The notes beneath the pieces were generated by a model that was given only the letters and a program-made list of their open reading frames with translations, did not search any database and was not told the origin of the DNA. Shown here in pieces: positions 23,788 through 40,471 of a DNA stretch of 64,000 bases. Numbering within the stretch: the first letter of the stretch is position 1; each line of letters starts with the position of its first letter. The position numbers and the translations under genes were made by a program. The DNA is from Diphasiastrum complanatum (taxonomy: Eukaryota > Streptophyta > Lycopodiopsida > Lycopodiales > Lycopodiaceae): assembly GCA_029204225.1 (NCBI GenBank), contig CM055094.1:68222536-68286535 (forward strand), read 5' to 3'.

Positions 23788-24234
23788 TCATTGTACAACA
23801 ACATGATTTAAATGACCAAGTCTATAATGCCAAAGTAAACCTTTATTTGAATGAATAGAAGTAATGAGAGCCTGACTAGAGGTAGAAAAGCAATGACTTG
23901 AATTGTACAAGTATCCATGTCTCTTTTCGAGTGCTAGGATCTTGCATATCCTATCAACCACTTTACACTGATCACATTCAAATTTACACCTATCAACCAC
24001 TCTACACTGATCACATTCAAATTCTACTATGTGTCCTAGATCTGTGATTATGCTTACAGAGAGCAGATTTGTAGATAAATTTGGTACATAAAGGACTCTA
24101 GAGAGTAGCTTAGACTGATCATTAGCAAAGCTTAATCTTACAGTGCCTTCACCTTTAATAGCTTGTGTGCTATTGTCACCAAGGTGGACATATTTTTGGG
24201 TACTATAAGGTGTAAAGGTATTCCACTTTTCCAA
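23788..24234 (-). pseudogene. Copia protease end and GAG-pre-integrase domain, minus strand
   Basis: The frame opens with KWNTFTPYSTQKYVHLGDNS, the segment after the protease active site, and continues through RVLYVPNLSTNLLSVS to LLWHYRLGHLNH, the zinc-binding start of integrase. It contains an in-frame 39-bp tandem duplication (23951-24028) that repeats FECDQC and VVDR. The protease DSG itself is missing. Confidence 0.8.
23951..24028 (-). repeat. 39-bp in-frame tandem duplication in copia pol
   Basis: Two adjacent 39-bp units (23951-23989, 23990-24028) keep the reading frame and duplicate 13 codons. Confidence 0.9.
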
Positions 24235-24239
24235 GTCTG

Positions 24240-25123
24240 GCCAGTCTTTTCATAAAATGTATTTCAAAGAATGACAGATACCAGTTACACCATGTAGGGG
24301 AACAGACAAAACCCATAGGAATCCCCCAGACTTGTTTCCAAGTCCTATTTCCTAATCGTACTATGCTATTGTCAATCAGTATATCATTATACTAGCAAAA
24401 AGGTTCTATGTCAATCACAGTCCAATTATCAGTTTGATTGGTAACCCATTTCCAGTCAAATCGACAAGTTTTTTGTTTTTACAAGACTTGAATGCATACC
24501 TTATCATTTTCTGTATTATTATTTTTAGCCCATCCGAACCATTAAGGAGAATATTTTCATAGCATTTTGATGTTAGTGGACCACATCGAAGTGATTTTGT
24601 TAGGCACATTAAGATAAAATTCAGTGGATGAGTCACACTGCCAGAATAGGTTAGTATCCACATTTAGGATACTCCGGTATGAAGTTGCCTTAAGGCCTGC
24701 TCTCTCCATAAGGAGAGAAGTTAGTATACCGAGAGCTCCAGAAATAAACGTGGCCACCTTTGAAAAGTAGGAGTCATGTGCATTTGTAATCCATCTGAAC
24801 GCATTTTTGTGTGCTTTGAAAGTACATAGGAAGAAAGGTAATTCTTCTTTCCCTATTAGAAAATCAAGTATTTTAGTAGCAAATGTATCTCAAATCTTAA
24901 TCATAGCCATGTCTAGTGTATTATCATTTTCATTTGGAAACGGGGCAAAATCCGGACTAGACAGTCTAACCAAAGCCAAACTTCTTACAAAGTAGATGCA
25001 CATAAAACACGGCTTATGTTGCACCTTATCTACGAAAAATGAGTTTGACATGAAGGATATGGGGGCCATACGCTTTTGCTTGGCAATTATACATTCAAGA
25101 GTACCAGATGTTATACATATCAA
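24240..25123 (-). pseudogene. Decayed reverse transcriptase of Penelope-like (non-LTR, non-copia) type
   Basis: Three RT blocks occur in order on the minus strand, over three frames. Block 1 (about 24772-24816) has FKAHKNAFRWITNAHDS, like the KxHK...RxI region of fingers. Block 2 (about 24520-24585) has CYENILLNGSDGL, like motif A with its conserved Tyr. Block 3 (24250-24345) has WGIPMGFVCSPTWCNWYL then FFEIHF, like the GxPMGxxxSP motif B followed by a conserved Glu. The first frame (25123 to 24557) has one stop. Motif C (xADD) is absent because the copia element begins at about 24235. The spacing and the GIPMG motif fit Penelope-like elements or the related rvt genes rather than copia, gypsy or L1. 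The family call is inference. Confidence 0.55.
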
Positions 25124-26020
25124 AGCTCATATTTCACGTAGGAGAGGAAATAAAGAGGGATAGAGAATGTAGAATAACTTGGACGACCCAAGAGAAGTTC
25201 ATCAAGTTGGTGTGCATTAGATTCATAATGGAAGAATCATGTCCAGTGTCCACCCCTCGTAACCTGGACACCAACGTGAAGCTGACCTCAGAGATGTCTC
25301 CAACATCCGAAGAAGAGAGGGAAATGATGAGGAAGAAGCCATTCAAAAATCTGATCGGGTCCTTAATGTACGACATGTTTTGCATGCGTCCAGACAATGC
25401 ATTAGATGTCACTAAACTGAGGCAATACCTAACAAACCCAAGAGAGGAGCATTGGACGGCTGCCAAAAGAATAGTAAGGTACTTGAAAGGAACAGACAAC
25501 CTGGGATTGACATTCAGAGCATCAGACGATGCAATGACAAGGTTTGTTGACTCAGACTGGGTAGGGGACCAAAATGACAGAAAATCCACCTGTGGCTACG
25601 TATTCATGTTTGGAATGGGCTACATAAGTTGGAGCTACAGAAAGCAATCATCCGTTGCACTATGTCCACTCAAGCCGAGTATATGGGAGTATGTCACGAA
25701 ACAAAGGAATATGTCTAGTTGAGCAATCTCTTGGATGAATTGGGCATTGAAAGATCAAGAATGACCCTCCAAAATGACAATCAGGGATGTTTGTTTCTGA
25801 GCAAAAATGCAAGAATACACAAGAGAAGCAAACACATCAGCATACAATAACATTTCATCCGAGACTTGATACAAGGAGGGACACTTGTACTTCGATATTG
25901 CCCAACTGACATAATGCTTGCTGACATGTTGACAAAGGCTTTAGTTAAACATCGTTTTGTGTTTTTTAGGTATTTACTAGAAATTAACTGTCAGCCTGAG
26001 ACTACAAAATGAGAGGGGGA
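25108..26020 (+). pseudogene. Copia RT end and RNase H, plus strand
   Basis: A 204-codon frame to 25722 carries an RT tail (EEIKRDRECRITWTTQEKFI, then CPVSTPRNLD), the block KPFKNLIGSLMYDM, and RNase H (DSDWVGDQNDRKSTCGYVF). In other frames it continues (LQNDNQGCLFLSKNARIHKR, then RYCPTDIMLADMLTKAL) to about 25965. The pieces after 25722 need frame changes, and the RT front is missing. A purine tract (GAGAGGGGGA, 26011-26020) ends the segment. Confidence 0.85.
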
Positions 26021-26021
26021 T

Positions 26022-26275
26022 TGTTAGTTAAGCGGTTAGGTTCACGGACATTTCACAGTCCCAGTTTGCTGAACACGTAAATTAGCTAAATAATGTTTTC
26101 TGGATGTTGTCACCCGACGCGGCATAAAGTAGGATCTTGATGTACAATGCACATCTAATATATAATGGTGATCGATGAATATGGCGACACCTCTTTTTGT
26201 GATCATTTTGCTATGTACGTTGTGTAATCATTGCGTTTATAAATTCTGCTTGTGCCATCACTTAGTTAATTAACA
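26022..26275 (+). repeat. Short copia 3' LTR, 254 bp
   Basis: It follows the purine tract, starts TGTTAGTTAA and ends TTAATTAACA, an almost perfect 10-bp inverted repeat. A TATA-like TTTATAAAT lies at about 26237-26245, near the right end. Confidence 0.75.
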
Positions 26276-27022
26276 TGTTTGTGCTGTCGATGTGTTATAA
26301 GCTGGAGTTGGTGATGAGAGCATCATTCTACATTTCTGATACAGTTTCTATATTCTGGAAATGCACGAAGATAAGCAAGAGGCATTTGGAACTATACACA
26401 TGGCTGCCATACTCACATACAGCAAAAATACATGAAGAAAACCAAAAGTCTGTTCAGAAAGTGACAACATCGAAGAGGACAATATTGTAACAAAAGATTC
26501 TAAAGAAAACAGCTTATCAACAAAAGCTGCAGATTATGATAAAGACAGAATCTAATTCGATTGATGTCACCGTTGTATAAAGAATCATTACTGCTATTCT
26601 AGAATGAATAGAAAGGCATATATGTGAGGTGGAAGAATCATTTGGCACCTTGAGGATGAATGTGACCATGACACTTTTAGCACAAAATAACTGTACAAAA
26701 ACCTAACAACAGATTATATAGTGGGTAGTTGTTCAAGAAAACATCAACTGCACCCACAAAAACCGGGATGCTCCAAACAGATGAGCCTAAAACATAGCCA
26801 GCTCCCAAAGACTTAATCAGTCTCCAGGGTTTATGCTTAAAGCCCTTGTTTTGAACATCCAAATGAAACACTATAATTAGCTTGCCAGATGAAACAATGA
26901 CCAGACATTTCTGCCGAGCCATCAATACACCTAATAATTGCCTCCTGGGTAATAAATGAGCAGCTCAGCAACACTTGGCACTTGAATTTTTGCCAAATTT
27001 TTCCGCCAAAATGAAACACACA
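26276..27022. other. Region downstream of RAB2, probable 3' UTR and spacer
   Basis: On the minus strand this follows the RAB2 stop. The first few hundred bases (27022 down to about 26650) probably include the 3' UTR, but I see no clear canonical AATAAA in a convincing position. No other gene was found. Confidence 0.45.
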
Positions 27023-33073
<6,051 letters not shown>

Positions 33074-33600
33074 GATGCTCCGCTGCCTATTACAGATCTG
33101 CGAAAAAGCTGCGTATCTGCCGCTCAACTGCTGATTCAATTCCTGAGATCCAAACGCCAGGATCTGAAAAAGTCACTGAAAAAATCCGTGGAAGCACCCT
33201 TTCCTCCAAAAAGAAAACCAAATCGATCAAAAATTAAGCAGAAATTTGTATTGCATCGCCTATTCCTCAACGATCAATGCGAGAACGAGAAGGATTCGTG
33301 GGAAGAGGAAAAAGAGTTGCGATCCAGACAGGATCGTGACAGGATCGTGAGAGTTGCAAGAGGAGCTCCACCAAACCCTCGTCAACAAAGACGAGAGAGA
33401 CGAGAGGCGAGAGAGTTCAGGAAGCTTCGCGAATACGGGACCGCCACGTGTCCACAACGGCGGAGTGGACGGTCCCTTTCGTGCGCGTAACAGCTGCCAC
33501 GTATCCACTCGCGTGCAATTTGACGGTTAAGGCCCCCGCCCGTCATGTATTTTTTCCTGACGGCCTCTTTCCAGTCCCATGCATATGATAAAGTTTCGAT
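33074..33600 (-). promoter_or_regulatory. Presumed RAB2 5' UTR and promoter region
   Basis: Directly upstream of the RAB2 start. It is richer in GC than its surroundings between about 33350 and 33550. I see no convincing TATA box, and the transcription start cannot be placed from sequence. The plus-strand frame at 33188-33490 is Arg/Glu-rich and antisense to this region, and I do not regard it as a gene. Confidence 0.4.
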
Positions 33601-33660
33601 GTCTATTGTCGGCCTTTGATCTTGGGGGATTATTTTCTTACTATTTTATTGAGTCTTTGC

Positions 33661-33720
33661 AAGGACACTTGGTGCGGTGGAGTATATTCCAAGGACACTT
33701 GGCGCGGTGGAGTATATTCC
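33661..33720 (+). repeat. 30-bp tandem duplication
   Basis: Two adjacent 30-bp units (33661-33690, 33691-33720) differ at one base. Confidence 0.95.
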
Positions 33721-33760
33721 TCACCATGGTTGACTTCATGCAAGCCACACAACATTGAGT

Positions 33761-33869
33761 AGTATGATGAAATCTTCTCTTTCGTGTCGTCTCCTACATT
33801 GTTGGATGTGGGTAGCAGTATGATGAAATCTTCTCTTTCGTGTCGTCTCCTACATTGTTGGATGTGGGT
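33761..33869 (+). repeat. 56-bp tandem duplication
   Basis: The unit at 33761-33816 is repeated from 33817 to about 33869 without visible change, 40 bp after the previous duplication. Confidence 0.95.
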
Positions 33870-34071
33870 GGGGCCTTGCTTGCACCCTTAATCACGGTGA
33901 TGAATAAGCTCATCTAGACCTAGTCTTCATCCACATCATCTACTTATCTTTAATACATGTCATTTTTAACCCATTTTCGTTGCACTTCAAATGCTTTTCA
34001 AATGCCCTTCAATTCTAGGACAAACGTGGACCAATGAGAATCTCCAAATCCCATTTGTCTAACTGGAGTGA

Positions 34072-34075
<4 letters not shown>

Positions 34076-34118
<43 letters not shown>
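34076..34118. repeat. (TC)n microsatellite
   Basis: About 21 TC units in the RAB2-U2A' spacer. Confidence 0.95.
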
Positions 34119-34122
<4 letters not shown>

Positions 34123-35742
34123 CAACTTATGTTCTCAAAATCTTTTTATTTAGTAAATAGTTGAATCAAAGCAATTGCTACATAGAAAATGAATAACATC
34201 ATCCCTTAAGCATATTCTACATTTGTAGAGATCATTTGTCAATTGTTTCAGTGGTTTTACCGCAGAGTTCAAATTCGACATTTACAAAGTCCACACAATA
34301 CAACAAGTTTAGAAAAGCATGCAAGTTCATATAGGAAGAGAAAATTAGATGATTGTTGAGTTGAAGATAACAAAGACATTCAGTCATCATTGTCAACAAA
34401 TCATGACATGTTCAGAACTGCTTGCAAATTCATGGAACAAGAGAGAGGAGAAATACTAATGTAAATGTATTGATTGTATTATAACAAAATACAAACTGTT
34501 CACTATTCATCATCGGCTTTTGTGTCAGCTTCTATAGCAGTATTGTCATGAAGAAATTCTTTGCTAGAGTATGCATCTAATAGATGTGCATTATCCTTAT
34601 TTCCACTAAGCTCAATATAAGTAGAGTACAATGAATAATGAGAGCTCCTTAATGGAACATTCTCATCAGTAAAACCTAGAATGTTCAAAACATAAGAACT
34701 TTTGACCTTCTCCGCCAATGTTTGATCGAAATAACAATCTACTTGCATAAGAATTACAAGTAACCATCTTGGTTATTGTTGTTTGACATGCTCAACGATT
34801 GGGATATTGGAGACATTCTCACCAACAATTCTAGACTGGTATAAAATTTGGCAAGTATTGTAGACTAGTTCAAAAGTAGGCTTGGATAAACTATTTTCAT
34901 ATTCTAATTGTTTTTCTCAATTCTAGGATGATGTTGAAAAATCTCAAGACATTATTGATATTATGGTCCTTGAAAAAATGTAAGTATCTATGGACACTCT
35001 TGAATGGGAATACTTGTCATCGAAAAAAGCTTTCATAGGGAGACTTATGTTTGAAACTTATCCCCTGGGATAAATATCTTCACATGGTTCTTATTTCAGC
35101 AAGGCTATGTAGTTTAAAGTGTGCAGCAGTTATAACCACACTAGGTATACATGTTGCATCAACTAGTGTGGTTATCCTGTTTTGTGAGACGGTTGGCCGA
35201 ATAACACACACACACGCACACACATCTGATTAAGAAATGCTCTCATGATTTACTTGCTTGTTTCGGCCACTATGATCACAATGAATGAACGATAATGGCA
35301 GATGGTTTTTAACTCTACTTTAAAACTAGTCTGGATGTAGTTGTCTACTTTAGTTGTACTTATGTAATTGTTGACTTTCAAGCATTGATTATACATTCTT
35401 AACCTTATAATTTTGTAAATTTGAGTAGAGCTGAAACAATCTCCAAGTTCACTCATGATTGGACAAAATTGGAGTCACCTAACTTGGCAATGACTACTTG
35501 TTGCGACATGGATAACAACTAAGAATGTAGACACCTGTACTTCCCAGAATGTCCTTGTTCTAACATGGTTGTTGTTGTGAATGGGTGCACGTGAGCATAT
35601 TCTCCTCAACTCAGAGCTTTGGCTGGTTGTTAGGTTTGGTCAATATGATATCTTTGACTGTGATGATTCTATACGAATTTGATTTACTTTAAGATTCGTA
35701 TGTTTGGTATTGTGGTGATAATGTGCATTTTTGTAAGGTTCA

Positions 35743-35752
35743 AACACACACA

Positions 35753-35810
<58 letters not shown>
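35743..35810. repeat. (CA)n microsatellite
   Basis: CA run with one interruption (ATA), followed by a short TATATA stretch. Confidence 0.95.
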
Positions 35811-35814
<4 letters not shown>

Positions 35815-36015
35815 TATATATATATGATGTTTGAAACAATATTTTTAATTTTTTTTTTACCTAATACATAAAAAAAGAAATCTAATTAGTAGTACCAAAA
35901 AAATTTATACTTGAAAAAAAAAACCTCAAAAAATCTAGAAAAATGGTAAATTACCTTACAGGTAAATTTGACATCCCTTTGAGACGTGCCTCTATTGCAT
36001 TCAGTAAAGGTATGT

Positions 36016-36016
<1 letters not shown>

Positions 36017-36078
<62 letters not shown>
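36017..36078. repeat. (CA)n microsatellite
   Basis: An almost pure CA run ending in CGCACATGCACG. Confidence 0.95.
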
Positions 36079-36080
<2 letters not shown>

Positions 36081-37159
36081 TGCACGTATTGGGTCGTTGT
36101 AGACATGGAGCACATTATGTTATAGGTGACTAGAAGACCCTCTAATGTTTCATTTTGCTACAGTACTTTATGGATGCAACTCTACATGTCACATGTTGTT
36201 TAGATATTCCTTGTCATTTGTGTATATTCTTTATGATGGTAGTTGACAAGAGAGTGTGCTTGCTCCCACACACGTGTGCATACATGCGCGCACACGTGTG
36301 CACACACACACACACACACACTTATTTACTTATAACAAGTCTATATGGTTCAAAATGCATTACTAATAATATTAATAATATTGATAGTAATTTATTTCAA
36401 TAAAAAGGTTTATTTACAATGAACGAAAAAATGAAGAAAATTTGCACATCTTTGGATTATGCACTACCCTATGAAATCCATGTTGAAAGTTTTCGGATTA
36501 AAATGAATGACACCTCACTTGTCAAATTTTCTAAAATGGAGATTATGCTCTTCTTTTTTGAAACATGAGAATCCAAAATAGATCTCAATGTGCATAAAAT
36601 TAGATGGACCATGTCTTTGCTTGCTTTGGCCTAGAAAACAAAAGATTGATAGATGTGGACATGTGAGTTGTACCCCAATAGTTGAATGATGTTAACTTTG
36701 TAATGGTTTTCAAGTGGACAATATCGCAAGGGCCTTTTGATGGGAAAAAAGGTTCCACACTACATGCAACATTGATGTAGACAACACATCACTATTCGAG
36801 ACTAGTAATTCTAAAAGTGTATGGTATTATCGTTATTGGTCTATTTATAACTAGACATTTGGATCTTTTTTTAATGCCTCACTTTGTATTTCACGTGTAT
36901 TCTTTTTCACTTTCAGTAATGGATACCTGTGGCATATTATGCCCATTTTCAAATAAATTAAAAAGTAGAATATGCATGCATTTTTTTCAAAGGCAGATTT
37001 TACTTTTTTTTCTTCTGCCTGGACGTAACTTTCTAGTTGATAGATATAAATTGTTTCTTGTATGTATTTCTTAAGGAATGTTGTCTAAACGTCCATCTCG
37101 TGAATGTCCAAATCTTATGCAACTGCAATAGCCTGTAATGTTCAATTTAGATTGACGTT

Positions 37160-37372
37160 TTACGACTGGACTGAAAGTCTAGGGTAATCTACTCCATGCG
37201 ATTGTTCATAGCCTTTCATCACTAGTCGAGTTTTCCATTTGGATATAGATCCATCTAGCCTAAGCTTCAACTTGAATATGCACTTAGTGTCGATGATTTT
37301 CACATTCATAGGAGGGTTGACAAATCTCCAAGCCTTGTTCATTAATGAATTATACTCGACATTCACGACCAT
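37160..37372 (-). pseudogene. Copia reverse transcriptase start, minus-strand fragment
   Basis: A 70-codon frame carries WRFVNPPMNVKIIDTKCIFK, then KLRLDGSISKWKTRLVMKGY and GVDYPRLS. This is the first block of copia RT (Trp...Pro...KW-x-FK, then RLV-x-KGY and VDY). It is an isolated fragment with no LTR recognised nearby. Confidence 0.75.
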
Positions 37373-37975
37373 ATGTCAATTGTCTATGTAAGGATCACCA
37401 AGTGAAGATCCTCTAGATCTTGTTGCATGCACCAAAAGGACTACTTTGGAGCCTCATTTAATCAGGTCAAAAGCATCTTGATAATAGTTGAGAAATTAGA
37501 ATGAAACATAATGACGTAAATTGTGGTTTTAATGCATACTAATGGGGCGAGTTTTCTCTTGTGTTTTAGTTCAAGAATAGACTATATGTTAGAAAAAGCT
37601 CTTTAATGAAGTTATGCTAACTAAGTAGAGCATATAAAAAACCTTGAAGTTAAAACAATTAAGGATGGCTCCGTGTTGACCAAGGTTCTTTTTATCTTGT
37701 TGAGCTTTTGAAAGGAAACAAGAGCTAATATGAGATTAAAAAGGGGGGCCAAGAAGATAGATTCATTGTGAAACAAAGGGGAAGAAACCTTGAAAATTTT
37801 GTAAACTTTAAGCAAAGGGAGAAAGTGCCCTTGAAATGAGAACATGTTTTGTTAATATAGATGAGAACAATCATGCATGTTGAAATCAAGGGTAAGCTAA
37901 CCAAGAAAAGAGAGTTAAATATGAGAAGAACAAGATTAATCATTCTAGAGTTTTATTTGTTTTTTTTTAACCAAT

Positions 37976-37978
<3 letters not shown>

Positions 37979-38029
<51 letters not shown>
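37979..38029. repeat. (CT)n microsatellite
   Basis: About 25 CT units, directly left of the 99-bp tandem duplication. Confidence 0.95.
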
Positions 38030-38031
<2 letters not shown>

Positions 38032-38032
<1 letters not shown>

Positions 38033-38229
38033 ACAACATTATTCATCATCCTTTCATTATTATCATCATCAAGTTTCATCTCCTTAGTAATCTCTTTTTA
38101 TTTAGTAATTAGATTCACCACCCTTCTCATCACAACATTATTCATCATCCTTTCATTATTATCATCATCAACTTTCTTCTTCTTAATAATGTCTTTTTAT
38201 TTAGTAACTAGATTCACCATCCTTTACTA
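38032..38229 (+). repeat. 99-bp tandem duplication
   Basis: CACAACATTATTCATCATCC recurs after 99 bases (38032 and 38131), and the following bases align with several changes. Nearby, a 34-base phrase containing AAAGGGAGAAAGTGCCCTTG is present at both 37806 and 38332. Confidence 0.8.
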
Positions 38230-40130
38230 ATCATCATTTCTTCATCACGCTTAGATGTGGCTCCAGAAAACGCCTTTCATGAAAGCATTATACAACCAAC
38301 TATGTTTGAGTAATTAGTTTCTTTCTTCTCACTTTGAGCAAAGGGAGAAAGTGCCCTTGAAATGATGCAGTAAACCTTTCCCAAATTTAAGATTAATTTA
38401 GGCTACCAAATTTTTTTCATTGATAGTCAAGAGTAAAGGTATCTTTTTGCAAGGTTCTTCTCATGATTTGAGGGATAAATGTGAACATGGGTCACAGCTT
38501 TGAGCCATTTAAGATTGACTTTTCAACTTAATTTTATAGCTCTTTTTCAGTATCTGTATTTTTGATTGAAAAATGACGAGATAGCTCATCATGATTTGAA
38601 AGAAGGCTTGATATTAAAGTGTTAGTTACTTTTCATTGATAGAACCCTTTAACATGTTGTTATCTTCTAGCTGCAAGAGAGAGACTAGAATCTACACCTT
38701 ATCAATAAGATAATAGCAATGAACAAAAAAGAAAATAAATTTGGAAAAAGATCTGGTGACAAGAAGATATTTTTTTCATGATAAGAGGAGACTCAAACGC
38801 TCTTAATTAATTGAGGTACAGAACTTGTATTTCAACAAACTAATCAAAATTCTTGACTCATAAAAGAGATTGAAAATCACTCGCTATACATATTTATTGT
38901 CATATTTCCCTACAATTATTTGCTAATAATTGAGTATCTATTTATGGTCTGTCAATCATAAATATTTAGAATCTTATAATTAGTCAATCATAATTCGCAG
39001 GATTCCAAAACTTCACTTAATCATTAAATGATACTGGAGTGTATGCTTAGCACAACTCAAGAAATATAAGAATCATTCCAAAAATGTTCTAAGTATTGGA
39101 TTTTAAGAATATTTTTCCAACCTAATTCTTAACAGAAATATAAAAAATAAATAAATCATTTTAGCATCCAACCTCAACTACTGAAAATTGTATACAACCA
39201 TCTAGAATTTACAAAGGTTTCTTGAATTCTAACTGAATTTAGTGGTTACTCTTGATATTTGTTAAACTTTGTCACCCAATATGAGCTCACTAGGATACAA
39301 ACAATAATTTAGAGTCTATTTCTCATGTGTGAAATACTTTATACCAAGAATTTTCTATATTCTATGCACATAACTTTGATTGATAAATCCTGATGACTCA
39401 CTAATAATGCATCAACAAACAGTTTCGGGTGAATTTCCTTCACACTGTTCTCCTAATCAAGTAACTTTATTCAAGAGTAAACCAACTACTCAAGTTAATT
39501 GTTAGTGATTCAGAAGTTTCTAATGTCTAAGTGCCGAATTCAGTTACCGCGGAACAACGCCTCATTTAGACCCTTATCCAATTCATTCTTAAGGTAACAA
39601 ATAAATTTCCATAAAAAGATCTATTAACTTTGCAAGTATCTACTCTAAACAATACTTGGTCATATGTTTATGTTCACCGACTGGTTTAAGTGCACCAAAT
39701 AAAATTAGCAACTAGGAATACATAGTAGATCCATACAAGATTAATCATGCACATATGAGAATAATTTTACTATGACCCAGTACATAAACACATAATTATC
39801 TGACAGAGTCCTCCAAAATTTGCATATGTTACTCACATATCTCACTGAGAATCTTGTAACTCAGCTACCGAAAAATATATTTCTCATGAGTAGAGAACTC
39901 TATGTGGAAAATTCATGACGTGAATAATTTCACATACAGAAGTTTTGATCAAACTCTTAATAAGAAAATTTCTTTATGTACAGACATCCGGGAACATAAA
40001 TTTAATCTTTATCTCTACTATCCATAATCATAAATAGCTCACAATCAATTTCCAAAACTCTTCTAGTTCTAGATTATTCAGAACAATTTCTAAAGAGTTA
40101 ATCTATTTCACTTAAATAATTTTTGCCCCG
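38230..40130. other. AT-rich spacer with dispersed repeat copy B
   Basis: No gene seen. About 38920-39085 is the reverse complement of the repeat at 4944-5125 and 63655-63825. The rest is likely old transposon sequence. Confidence 0.5.
38920..39085 (-). repeat. Dispersed repeat, copy B (inverted)
   Basis: The reverse complement aligns with copies A (4944-5125) and C (63655-63825), including GATTCTTAT and AATTATGATTGAC. Confidence 0.55.
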
Positions 40131-40172
40131 CCCCCCCCCCCCCCCCCCCCCCGTATCCCTTTTCTGAACATT

Positions 40173-40213
<41 letters not shown>
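40131..40213. repeat. Poly-C (22 bases) and (TC)n run upstream of U2A'
   Basis: C22 at 40131-40152 is followed by about 19 TC units at 40175-40213, some 260-340 bases before the U2A' start. Pyrimidine patches are common in plant core promoters, so this may overlap the promoter, but no TATA box is obvious. Confidence 0.85.
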
Positions 40214-40217
<4 letters not shown>

Positions 40218-40279
40218 TTGTTTTAGGGCATGATATAGACGGAAAGGCTTTTCGCTGTATCATTTTTGGAGTGCTTGCT

Positions 40280-40303
40280 ATGGCGATGGCGTCGAGGAAA
40301 TGA
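40280..40303 (+). other. Possible upstream ORF of U2A'
   Basis: A 7-codon frame (starts MAMA) with its stop at 40301-40303 lies upstream of the main start. It matters only if transcription begins before 40280, which cannot be seen here. Confidence 0.25.
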
Positions 40304-40471
40304 AGCGCAACGCTGCTACATAATACTCACACACAAACACACACACGTGCATTTTGGCCGAGGCTGAATCAGTTACGGCTGAGGAAATCAGGAGTTTTTG
40401 GGCTGGGCTGGCTTTTCTGCAAGCTGCTACTGCTGCTGTAAGGATCTAGGGTTCTGTAAAAGCTCGGTAGT

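Larger units (their letters stand above)
20086..24240 (-). mobile_element. Ty1/copia element, minus strand, 5' end missing
   Basis: Reading leftward from 24240: protease, GAG-pre-integrase, integrase, RT, RNase H, polypurine tract (seven G) and LTR. Gag, the primer site and the 5' LTR are absent because the element is broken near 24235, where an unrelated RT remnant begins. Pol is spread over several frames with breaks near 22.4, 22.1 and 21.5 kb. The first catalytic aspartate of integrase is replaced by asparagine. It is therefore inactive. Confidence 0.85.
33870..37159. other. Gene-free intergenic stretch rich in microsatellites
   Basis: No coding region recognised. A minus-strand frame of 81 codons (34503-34748) has no known motif. 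Contents that can be named are a (TC)n run (34076-34118) and several (CA)n tracts between 35.2 and 36.3 kb. Confidence 0.5.

Noticed and set aside
33188-33490. A 100-codon Arg-rich plus-strand frame upstream of RAB2
   Set aside because: It is antisense to the presumed RAB2 5' region, rich in Arg/Glu because of GA-rich DNA, and shows no domain.
34503-34748. An 81-codon minus-strand frame
   Set aside because: Open by chance length for AT-rich DNA, with no recognised domain and no splice context.
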